Source: Forficula auricularia (taxonomy: Eukaryota; Arthropoda; Insecta; Dermaptera; Forficulidae). Taken from it: 64,000 nucleotides of DNA. Positions 33,406 to 45,400 of the stretch are shown piece after piece. The notes under the pieces are model-generated. The model was not told the origin of the DNA. It saw nothing but the letters and a program-made list of their open reading frames with translations, and searched no databases. The DNA lies in NCBI GenBank assembly GCA_024734495.1, contig JALMQS010000099.1:73407764-73471763 (forward strand), in the 5' to 3' direction. Position 1 is the stretch's first letter. Each line of letters starts with the position of its first letter. Made by a program: the position numbers and the translations under genes.

Positions 33406-36400
33406 GTAAACAACAACACCTTGCACTCTTTTCCTGATTATTCGTCATTATAAAAATATTGGATTAAAAATATGGGGGCCATTCATAAAATACGTTCGCA
33501 AACAAGTGGGGGATGTCACAATTTGTGGCAAGGGGAGAGGAGTTTAAGGTAAATTGACCTTAGCAGTTCATTAATTTTATTTTAATTTTTTTCTTAACTT
33601 GTTAGTTTTTTTTAATTTTATTATAGGGATAGGGGGATGGTTAGATTTTGTGACGTTATATTTGTTAGGGGGCTTGCAGAAAATGTGACGCGGCGTGACG
33701 AAGGGGGGCGAGGGGTCCAAAAAGGCGAAATTTTACGTGACATATTTTATGAATGGCCTCTAAGTCAGTTGACGTCGGATAGTAAACTCTTTTTAAATGT
33801 TGACAAGGAGTAAAGCCTCACCTATGCCCAGTGGGATGGCCAATCAGATGAAAATGCCTGTCATCGGATTGGCCATCCCACTGGGCACAAGGTGAATTTT
33901 AAGGCTTTACCCTTTGTCAACATTTAAAAAGAGTTTACCATCCGACATACAACTGGCCCTAAGTAAAAGTATAAATATAAATTTAAAAAAACAAAAATTT
34001 ATAACCCTAAATCTAATAATGGATTCCAGTAGAGTTTCATATGCTGATTATCATGCAATTTCCCGCATTTATTGCAACATGTCAGAGTTTTGAGATATTA
34101 TCGGTCAAAACGACGAATGTCCTATTTCGAGTCCCATTAGATATTAAAGATCAAAAGTATTTGAAACCACAATATTTTGTTGACTTAATAGAAAACAGCT
34201 TCCTCTTTGATTTTCAAATTTCCACTTGTTTTTAACTCAATTATAGTTATAACTAGAGTTATAACTAAAAAACTAAAACTACGTACGTGATGATAAAGAA
34301 TAATAAACATAGATAAAAACATATGGTCTTAGTTTTTTAGTTATAACTCGAGTTCTAATTAAGGTAAAAACAAGTGATAATTTGAAAAGCAAAGAGGAAG
34401 CTGTTTTCTATTACGTCAATAAAATATTGTGACTTCATTTATTGCTGTTTAATATCTAATGGGACTCGAAAATAGGTCAAAATGACCTTATTCGTCGTTT
34501 TGACCGATAATATCTCTAAGCTCTGAGCTGAGAAATTGCATGATAATCAGTGTATGAAACTACTGGAATCCATTATTCGATTTACGGTTACAAATTTTTG
34601 TTTAATTTTTGTCGACCAGTGTTATTTATTAGACTTATTGTGATATTTTATTTGAGTGATATATATGTGAGATTTTAGTATTAGTTTATTTTCTGGTAAA
34701 TTATTATTTATTATTCATTTATAAATATTAATTAGTTTAGTCTCTGTGATATTTTATTATTTATTAGTAATTTATTAGATTCATGAAAATGAAAATCATT
34801 CCGAGGCCATAAAAGAGAGGAAATTTTTTTTTATCTCATAAGAAATCAGTTCGAGAGTTAGCTCTCGGTTTTAATCAATTTGAGAATTTTTTGCACAAAT
34901 ATTCAAAATAAAAAATATCTAAATTAATAAAATTCATCAAAAACATAAACATGGCCATCAAATTTTCTTATATAATTATAGATATTAATAAATAACCCTA
35001 TATGGTCATTATTTTTCATAAGAGAATGAACATGGTAATCAAATAAAATTTACGCAGAAAATATTTCCTGATAATATCACCAAATTTAAGATTTAAAATA
35101 TTTTTTGAACTCAATTAATATTTATTTATTCTCTGATATCAATAAAATGATGAATATTTTCTTATTCTATAAATATTGAATTGTTTTTTTCAGGTTCAAG
35201 GTGAAGCTCGACCCATGATGGCTCTTGAAGCCAATGGAAGTGCGCTCCTTTTACGTTCCGGAAGCCAATATCAAGGTCTGGTTGGAACTATTGGAACCAT
35301 TGCAAAAGAAGAAGGATCTAGGTAAATTTCCCTTTCGATATTATTATACGATTAGAAAACAAGGTATTTTTTCTTGAAGAAAATATTTATTTGAATTGTT
35401 TATTTGCAGGGCACTTTACAATGGTTTAAGTGCTGGACTTCAACGACAAATGTGCTTTGCTTCAATCCGACTTGGACTCTATGATCATTTCAAAAATCTC
35501 TATCAAAAAGCAATTTCAGGTGAATACATAAATATATTTAAAATAATTTTGTAACAGAAATAAATAGCAGGGAATTGGCCAAAAATTAAAAAAACAGTTT
35601 TTATTAAATGGGCCAGACGTTTCGACAATTTGTTTTGACTTCCTCATTGGCCCATTTAATCACTCTTTGTCAAAAAACAATTTTCGAAAAAATAAATATA
35701 AAAAGAGAAGGTGATGTTTCATTCATCTATCAACGCGCAGCCTAAACCGCTAGACCTATTATAGAAAGACGAAATTTGGATTGTATATTCTTTTCAACGA
35801 TTTATGGGTGTGCTAAGAAGGAATTTTTTGAAATTCGAACCCTAAAGGGGGGAAAGGGCCCCAAAATATGTTTTCAGAGTTTTTCAAGATATCTCTTAAG
35901 CCAGAAAAGATATCGATATGGATTTAGTTTAGAAAGGTGATTCATTGAAATACAAAAAAACATATTTGAGTATTTTGATCTATTTGTCCCCGAAATGGAG
36001 ATATAGTCATTTTGGGGTAAATTTTTGAAATATTTAAAGTGATCTATCTCCTCGAGTGTTTAAGTTTTAGCATTCAAATTTGGTACATAGGTTTATTAAT
36101 GGTAAATCTCGGAAAGATTATTTTATTTTTTTGAAATTTGACCCCTGAACTGAAAAATGGGCGATTTTTGATTTTGTGGTCTAAAACACAAAAGGCTTCG
36201 CATCTTTCTTGTCTTTGGACCAAACTCAACGAAATTTTGTATATATAGCCACTAGACGACTAGAAATGTAAAAACTAACCACCCAAAATGGGGGGGGGGG
36301 TCAAAAAATGAAAATTCTTGCCCTTGGACCAAACTCAATCAAATTTTGTATAAATATTCTGTGGCTGCTAGTAAGAGGGCCGCCGAAGTGGGTCGTCGAA

Positions 36401-39400
36401 GCTAGTCTATTTATATAGAAGGAAGAGATATAGATATCCTTTATTGATTTTAAAGAAGAGATTGATATAATTTCCAATTATCGACAAAGCAATGATTTTT
36501 GGTTCAAAAAAAGTTTCTTAACTTTATAAAATTCCCACAATTTTAAATTGAAATTATAATTGAAGGGTAGCTGTTTAAGCTTTGATTTTTGTGATTAATT
36601 TTATCAAGTGTTGAAATTTTATTAAAATCACACATAATTAATTATAATTATTTGTTAAACACTAACAAATATTATAATAAACTACGACTTTTCGATCGGC
36701 TTATTCTGCGATTGTTCTCAAGTATGATAAGATGAGCACCAAATCTGATTTTAGGTTAACTGGATTGGTCATGGATCAAATATTTTTTTTTTTTTTAATG
36801 CAATCGAATGCAAGAAGGGGTGCACCAGTAAAGGTGTAGCCCCTATGGATCTCGAAAGACCCTTGCATTACCGAAGAGAAGGGAAAGTTGATTAAGTGAG
36901 AGGGTGTAGACGTAGGTGTCTATGCACCCTGGTTTTGAAGGTTTGAAGATCATAGGTGCTGGGAAAGATAGAGGCTGGGAGAGAGTTCCAGTTCCTTGAA
37001 GTCATGGGGATATATGTATTCGCGAATGAAGTGGTCCGGCACTTTTCCAATTTGACCGCAAAAGAGTGTTGGGAGTCGGCAAAACGTGTGCTGCGTGCAA
37101 AGTATGCTTTGGGGGAATTATTGATTTTATCTCATCAGAGCACCTGCCGTGATAGTATCTATAGAAAAGGGAAAGGGCAGAGACATCTCTTCGATGAGCC
37201 AACGAGTCGAGGGAGTCGGTGAGGGTAGAATCGTCAATTAGCCTGACGGCTCGTTTCTGAATTGCATCAAGGGTAGCAAGAGAATATTTTGAGGCTCCTC
37301 TCCACAGATGAGAGCAGTATTCGAGATAGGGGCGGATTTGGGCCTTGTAGATGGTGAGAAGTTGTGGGGGTTTGTAAAATCGCTTGGACCTGAATAAGAA
37401 GCCAATCTTCCTTGCTGCAGATTTCGCCACAGAGGAGATGTGTTCATTCCAAGACAGGTCAGATGCGACAGAGACGCCCAACATGGATAGGCTGTCACAC
37501 ATTTTCAGGGTATTCGAATCGAAGTGAATATCAGGGAAATCTCTATTTTCGCGCCTAGAAATTAGACAACATTGAGTCTTATTTGAATTAAAGTTAACTA
37601 AATTTTGAGAGCCCTCATTTATTCAGTTTGTCTAGGTCGAGAGTAATTGAGGAGGCAATATTGATTCGATTATTCGGGAGAGAGGGGTTTGCCGTGTAGA
37701 GTGCTATCGTCGGCGTAACAATGAGTGGGGTTTGCCGTTTGATCAATAAGGTCGTTTATATAAATAAGGAAGAGTGTGGAGGAGAGATTACAGAGCCTTG
37801 GGGAACACCAGAGTTTGTAGAGAACGATTCAGATGATGTTCCATCCACCACAACTTTTATACTTCGTGAAATATGTATGATTTCACAATGACCTAGCCAA
37901 TCCAGTTAACATAAAGCGAAGTGGGTGCTCATACTTGAGAACGATCGCGGAATAAGCCGATCAAAACGTCTTAGTTTATTGTAATATTTGTTCGTATTCA
38001 ATAAATAATTATAATTAATTATCACTGGTCAACAAAAATGTGTATCCGTAAACCTAACAATGGATTCCAGTCGTTTATACGCTGATTATCATCCAAATTC
38101 CATTTTTTTAACAACAGGTGTGAATTTTGAGATATTATCGGTCAAAGCTACGAAAAAGGCCATTTTGAGCTTACCATATTTTCGATTCCCATTAGAAATT
38201 AACCAGCAAAAGTATTTAAAATCACAATATTTTGTTGACGTCATAGAAAACAGCTTCCTCTTTGATTTTCAAATCACCACTTGTTTTTAGCTCAATTAGA
38301 ATTTCAAATCTCTATCAAAAAGCAATTTCAGGAATAACTTAAACAAAAATTAAAAACAGAGTTTTTATTAAATGGTCCAGATGTTTCCTCAATTCATTTT
38401 GACTTCCTCAGTGGCCCATTTAATCACTCTTTGTCAAAAAACAATTTCACTATTCGATGAATTGTCGAAATAAATTGAGGAAACCACTGGCCCATATAAG
38501 GTAGTTCTTTCACAAATGCAAAAATTCAATAGGTCTTCGAAACTTAGAATATAAGTCATTAAAAGTATAATAAACACACTGTTAAAATTTGAAGACGATT
38601 TACGACAGTAAACATGAAATATTTGAAATTAAAAATGAAATTTTTTACATATGGTAGATTGAGAAAGGGTGGGGAAATGATCATTATTTTATTTTTTTTC
38701 ATTGAAGGACTTTCACCATCTTGATGAAAAACTAATATTTGTTGGAATAATATATTTGGAGTAACTTAAAAAAAAATTGAAATTATTTACCACGTAGATT
38801 TGATAAAAAAAACATATTTGGGTGATTATTTTTAGTGGAGGGAATAAAATATCAATGGTTTGGAAACGAACCATTCATAAAGAGGTTATAGTAGTGTGAG
38901 AAGTACAGTCACGTTAAAAATACATAACCTAAAATTTTATCACCGTTCATATGTATAGAGTGGTTAGGAGGCTAAAACTTGTGTGGATTGTCGCGAAAGA
39001 GCTACCTTAATAAAAACTCTGTGTTTTTAAATTTTGTCCAATTCCCTGCTATTCCTGTTACAAATTTATTATGGACGCGAATGATACAATATTTAAAATG
39101 ATACTTGATACCTACAAATATTAATTTTCAAAGGAAAAGAAACAATAATAAGTGTTATAATTTAATTATCAATCACAACTTTTCGCCGTTTTATTTCAGC
39201 TTCCTTTTCCTGTGAAAATTAATATAAGTATAATTAATATGTAACTGAATACCCGAAATGATTTAAAATAATGACAAAATGTAAATTGAATATAATGTAA
39301 TTTTTTCATAAAAAAAATTGAATTTTAATTTGATATGACTTAGTTTAGTCATTTGGATATACCTATATATTTTTAATTATTATTCATAGCTTATTAATTT

Positions 39401-42400
39401 ATTTTGATCAAATACTTTAGTCACTTTAGCTTTACTTATGCTTAAAGAATCTGTGACAAGTGGCGAAATGGGCATTTAATTCTCGAGGCCAAGGGGATAG
39501 AGAGAAAAAATAATTTAGTCATAATAATATTTATAAATATCACTCAGAATTGGATGAAGGCAGCCCGGAAATAAACAAGAGACTACTTTCAACTTATTGG
39601 AAATATTTTTCCCTTATAATATTGTTTCGAAACGAAGGAACTCTTCCTCCTTCCTCATGGTTCAAAAAGAGTCAATGAAGGAAACACACACATTCGACTC
39701 TCGATAATTCGAAATCCAAGGGACTACAAGACAAATTCGAATTATCGAGACCTCGAATTATCAAGAAGAAAGAAAATAAATTCGTATTATTAAGAGTTTT
39801 TATTATACAGGGAGGGGCATAAAGATCTCCCACATTTTGAAGAGGTATAAAAAATGAAAAAATTCAACTAGAAAAAAATGGATATATATTTGAAAAGAAC
39901 ATAAAGTATTTTTTTTAAATGTGTTTTAAACATTATACCAGACGAAAAAAGTGGGGTCAAAAATGAAAATTCTAGCCCTTTTAACTTAACTCAAACAAAT
40001 TTTGTATACATATTCTGTGGACTTCCAGAAGGCTAGAAATGAAAATACTAACGAAATTTTGTATACATTAGTTTGGTCGAAACGGGTAGAATTTTCATTT
40101 TTGAACCCCCCCCCCCCTTTTTTTTCGTCTGATATAATGTTTAAAACACATTTAAAAAAAAATTATTTTATGTTCTTTTCAAAAATATATTCAGATTTTT
40201 CTAGTTAAATTTTTTGATTTTTTTAAACCTCTTCAAAATGTGGTAGATCTTTAAGCCCCACACTGTATTTTTAAAAATATGTATGAGCTTAAATAAATTT
40301 TATATATAGCCTCAAGTAAAAAAGTAAAAATAATGAAAACGACAAATAAGAACAAAAAAATTACACATGTATTAATATTGGAATAGATAAAATTGGTCAA
40401 CCACTTGCAATCCTGTGATTTCCAATTTCGACGCGAAGTCTTTTGCTTTCGCTTTGAGGAGAGCTCCTCCAACAGGTAAGTTTTGAGCTCTACCTTGTCG
40501 GAACCACTTGATTAACGAATCCTCAAGAATAGGGAATTCACCGTCTCCGGCCCGCTTCCGATTTCCGTGCAAATGACTTTGTAAAACTTTTTTGCCTTTA
40601 TTCGTCAGAATTGTATACAGCGTTGATGGTGAAATATTGAAAGTTTGGGCGATATCTTTTTTTTCGAACCACTTTCCATGGCCGCGATAATTTTTTTTTG
40701 TCGGACTCATTTCCCGAAGTTAACAGCTGAATCATCGAAAACATCGAATAAACGAGGATCGAATTATCGAGAGTCGACTGTAGTACTCTTCCTTCTTGTC
40801 TTCTCTCTCAGTATTATTTGGTATGTAGAGAATATATTAAAACTTCCCATCTTCAGATTACACTATTCTACTGAGTCTTAAAGTATTCTCTACATACCAA
40901 ATAATACTGAGAGAGGAGACAAGAAGGAAGAATACTATCTGCTTCCTTCATTGACCCTTTTGAACCCTGAGGAAGGAGGGAAGTTTCTCTGAAACGACGG
41001 TTTTGAACAATATTATAAGGGAAAAATACTTCCATCCAGCTGCGAAGCCCGCCAGGGCGCTGGGGCTACGTCCCCTGGACTCCGTAGTGTCCTTTAAGAT
41101 AATAATTTAAATTTCCTAATTTTAATTGTATCAGATATCACTGACTATTTGAAGTCAATGTTGGCTTAAAACGAAAAATAGCCATTGATTCCCATACTTC
41201 GTTATGGATAAAGTAAAAAAAAGAAATAAATGAGTAATTATATTAATTGATAAATTTTGCAAATGGAACGAATTTCAGGCAGCGATTCGCCAAGCCCCGG
41301 GGGAGTTCAGATAGCGCCTCGAGTGCTCGCCGGGTTGACGACTGGAGGACTGGCAGTGCTGTTCGCTCAGCCGACTGATGTGGTCAAAGTTCGATTCCAA
41401 GCTTATCAGCAGCAAGGGGCCCCTTACACCTCCACTCTGCAGGCTTATCGGACCATCGCCGTCAAGGAGGGCGCGAGGGGCTTATGGAAAGGTAAATTAG
41501 ATTATCATAGCAAATGATTCATTTCGAGGATTCATTATCTTACATTATTCAACTATAATTTTTGACCTGGACTCGTTATCTAAATCATAATAATAATAAA
41601 AAAGTATATTGGATGGCCTTGTTTTCAAGAAATAATCTTTATATAAACATATGTACATCACACGACTTTCACTTACATATTTTTAAGTTAACGTTTTTAA
41701 CTTTTCAACTGAGAAATAAGAAATTCAATATATGTGAAGATGTCAGGGAAAAGGACTCTTATCTTCACCTACCAGTTTTTTCAGGAATGGAAAAAATGTG
41801 GGTATAATTTTTGATTACATATTTAAATTTAGCAGCAAATTTTCAAAATTTAAACTGCTATAACTCAAAGCGAGGTTTTTTACTTCTAAAAATTCATAAC
41901 TTAGTCAATTTTTAGAATTTTTGGGCGGGACCAAAAGCGTTTTGTTCAGTTGTTTCTCTAGAAACAGGAGAGGTCATTAGCTCGATTTTGACCAGGTGAA
42001 GATAAGAGCCCTTTTCCCTGACACAATCACATATCTTCACTAGAAATTCTTATGTAAATAAGAGGTTCTTTGATTCAAATAAGTCAATCATCATCATCAT
42101 TGAGTGCACTGTCCTAAGACTGGTTTGACACTCCACCCGGCTCTGTCCTATGCTAGCTCTTTGACTTCTCAGAAGAGGCTTATTTTTGTTTAACACTTCA
42201 AAAATTATTATAAATACCTGACTGAAATTTGTTCATACGTTCACAACAAAACTAACCCATATCTATTTTTTAATTTTAATCGTTCTTTAAGCCCCTGCTG
42301 GCTCTGCTAAGCGCTCTGAGGTCAATTTGCGCCCTGACTAAACGTCTCGCATTCCATATTCCCAATTATTTATTGGAAATATTCTAATCTGGGCCTTCCC

Positions 42401-45400
42401 CTTTTCTTTCCCTCCTTCCACTCCAATATATCATCCCCTAAGCAATCCCCCGTGTCTAAGTGTGTGTGTCTGTGCTCCATCATCTGACCTCTTCTCTTCC
42501 TCAGTCTCTTCCACAAACTTCTTTTCTTTCAAGAACTTCTTCATTTGGAATTCTATCCATCCATTTGATATTCATCATTCTTCAAATAAGTCATTGTTTA
42601 TAAAAAACTTTTTTATTATAAAATAAAGCAATAAATATAAAACAATTAATGAATATAGGCTTAGTTTACATTGAAGCTTTAGTTCGCCGACCAAATCTTA
42701 TATTGGTATCAAATTCATGGTGAAAATTTTGCGTTGGCTTGGTACGGTACGCTCATATAAAGACTGTATCCTTCTAAAATAGTACATGTATTAATCACTC
42801 AAACAGTGGTGTTTTATTAAGAATTATAGACATTTTAACATCATGTTTAATGTTTAGCTTACGACACATATTAATGAGAAATGTCATATTATCTTGTTGA
42901 AAATTTGTTAAATAAATTTTTTAAGAGATAATAATTATAGAAAGCAATTTTTAAAGAAAGGCATTTTAAGAGAAAAGATTTAAAAACATTTCATTGTATA
43001 GGTATATGATATATTCAATTGTATTGACATACCATATTAATAATAATTTAACATAAAAAAACTCACCAGCTTTGTTGATTATAATGTCGTTGACTGTAAA
43101 AATAGAATGACATTCTACACAGAAAAATGTACTATGTTATGAAAAGCCAGGACTGATGATGGCGTGAGAATATCCGCTGAAACGTCTCAAAAGTTTTTCG
43201 TGAAAATAAATAGTTAGAATATAAGGAAATTTTATTTCTTTTTCCTAACGAAGGCATTCCATCTGTTTCCAAGGTTTTCAAGAGCCTCAAAAAACACCAA
43301 AATTCTAATTTAAAACATTAATAGTACCATATCTAATGTTTAATAAAGTCTACGTCTTAAATTTACGAGCATATTGACATATCATTAACATGGAAAAGAA
43401 ACATATCCATTTTCCTTAATAAAGTTTAACATTGATACTAGTGTTGGTAAAACACATTCCTAGGTCAAAGAAGGAAAGATCACATGTCGAGTGCTCATTT
43501 ATTTAAAAAAAAAAATAATTAAATAGTTCTCGATGTGTAGAATTAACTATCAGACTATTAAATAAAATTATTTAAAAAATTTCGCGGTTCACTTGAATTG
43601 ATACTTAATCTAAAACCAAAACTGAATTTATATTTTATTCGCAATAAGCTTAGTGTAAACATCAGCATTTTCTGGTGGAAATGTTGCTTTATTTAAATTT
43701 ATTTCTCACTATTTCAGTATTCGTACTCTGTGTTAATCATTCGCCAATCTCCATCTTTTCCGACACTTAGAACCTTCAAACCTTCAAAACCCGGGTGCAC
43801 ATGCCCCTACGCCTCCACCCTTTCTCTTGAAAAATTTCTCCTTCTCTTCGGGGTCTTTCGAGATAATAAGGGCTACATCTTTTTGGTGTGCCCCTTCTTC
43901 CAAACAATCTCATTAAAAAAAATACTAAAAAACACAATTTTCGAATACAAACTTAACACTTATGTAAGTGAAAGTATATTTATTAGGAAACAATACAATT
44001 ATTTAATAAAACGACATCTTATGATTATAGGAACGTTTCCTAACGTCGGAAGAAATGCCATCGTCAACGTAGCTGAAATTGTTTGTTATGATATCATCAA
44101 AGAACTGATAATAAAGCGACGAATTATGGATGATAGTGTGCCGTGTCATTTTACATCTGCAGTTATTGCTGGTAAGAATTACCTAATCAAAGAATACTTA
44201 TTTATTTTATGTTTAATATAATTTAATCAATCTCTTGAATCAACCCCTTTCGCCTGTGCTGAATTTTCTCAGTGAGGCCTTCTTGCATTCAATTTCATAA
44301 ATAAATAAATAAATAGCTATTTATTATTAATTGCACATTTATATCATTTGAAAAGGATTCTGCGCAACGGTAGCAGCTTCGCCTGTTGATGTAGTGAAAA
44401 CTCGCTATATGAATAGTCCAAACGGAAGATACTCAGGAGCCCTGCAATGTGCCATCGAAATATCCAAAGAAGGTCCAGCTGCTTTTTATAAAGGGTAAGT
44501 CTCACTTATCATTAATGTCCACATTCCACGCCCCACAGGGGGGCAATTCGAATATGCGCTCGTCCTAGTGGTACATATTTGTGTTTTATTTTTATTTTAT
44601 TTATTTCAGCTTTAGAAGCATTAACTTAACACATTTTCCAGAAAAAATTTTTAAAATGGAAAAAATATGTTATATTGTAATGGGGAAAATATGTCATTTA
44701 CATTTAAATATGCATTATTTAGTTTACTCAACTTTATCTTAAATTAATTATTAGGTGTATAAATAGGTTTTGAGGGATTTACAAAAGATGGCGTAACTAG
44801 CATTAAACCGCATCGGATCATCTTGAAACTATATTCATGTTAAAGCGTCATCAGTTCCCTATAAAAATCAGTATCTATCATTTCGCTGAAGTGTAAGCAA
44901 CATACTTTCTTTGTGCCAACAAAACTCAATTTGCGGGAAGCGCTGCTTTTTTGTGTTCATTTGAAAAAAAGTGCAGCTGATGGACATCGATTGCTGTGTG
45001 AAGCATATGGGAAACACCGAGGAATGGAATTAGGTGTACACCGTCTTTGGAATTACTTTGGAATTCATTAGATAATCTATTGTCATCTATTGTCTTCTAC
45101 TTGGAAATGAAAGTGGAAGTGGAAGTAGGTGTACATGATTTTAGGTCGCGGTTCACCCCTCGGGGAACACATTCATATTTTTGGTTACTATTTTTTTAGT
45201 ACTTTTTCTTTTAAAACTAAATATTAGTAAATAATCTTAGGATTCCCAAAAATAAATAAATAAATAACAGCGCGGAAGAAAGGAAGAGAGCAAACAAAAA
45301 AGTTCAAAGTAACTAATTAAATTTAGTTTTGGTTTAAATATATATAAGAGTCTACAAAATTAGTTTATTTGAAAAAATAAAAATTTACAAAATTTGATAA

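Larger units (their letters stand above)
39691..40782 (-). mobile_element. internally deleted pogo/Tigger-type element
   Basis: The terminal inverted repeats are TCGACTCTCGATAATTCGAA at 39694-39713 and its complement near 40759-40780, followed by TA, as in the Tc1/mariner superfamily branch pogo/Tigger. It holds an intact N-terminal transposase reading frame on the - strand, but the catalytic domain has been replaced by a mariner-type MITE and a family B fragment. It lies in intron 3 of the UCP2-like gene and is itself inside a hammerhead-bearing inverted repeat. Confidence 0.7.
39590..41040. mobile_element. hammerhead-like inverted pair hosting the pogo element
   Basis: AAATATTTTTCCCTTATAAT and AGAGTCAATGAAGGAA at the left are mirrored at 40940-41036. 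A further palindrome (AGTATTATTTGGTATGTAGA) lies at 40807-40910. The pogo/Tigger element sits just inside the left arm. Confidence 0.55.

Noticed and set aside
37002..37502. 166-codon frame as an independent gene
   Set aside because: It is the C-terminal part of a frameshifted LINE reverse transcriptase with RT motifs in other frames upstream.
41257..41278. ATG upstream of exon 4 as a start codon
   Set aside because: It lies before the CAG acceptor, and the exon joins in phase with exon 3; the protein would lack the first carrier repeat.
43730..44030. Open frame extending exon 5 upstream (163 codons)
   Set aside because: The upstream part is a LINE 3' fragment plus intron; the tag acceptor at 44030 gives the conserved UCP join.
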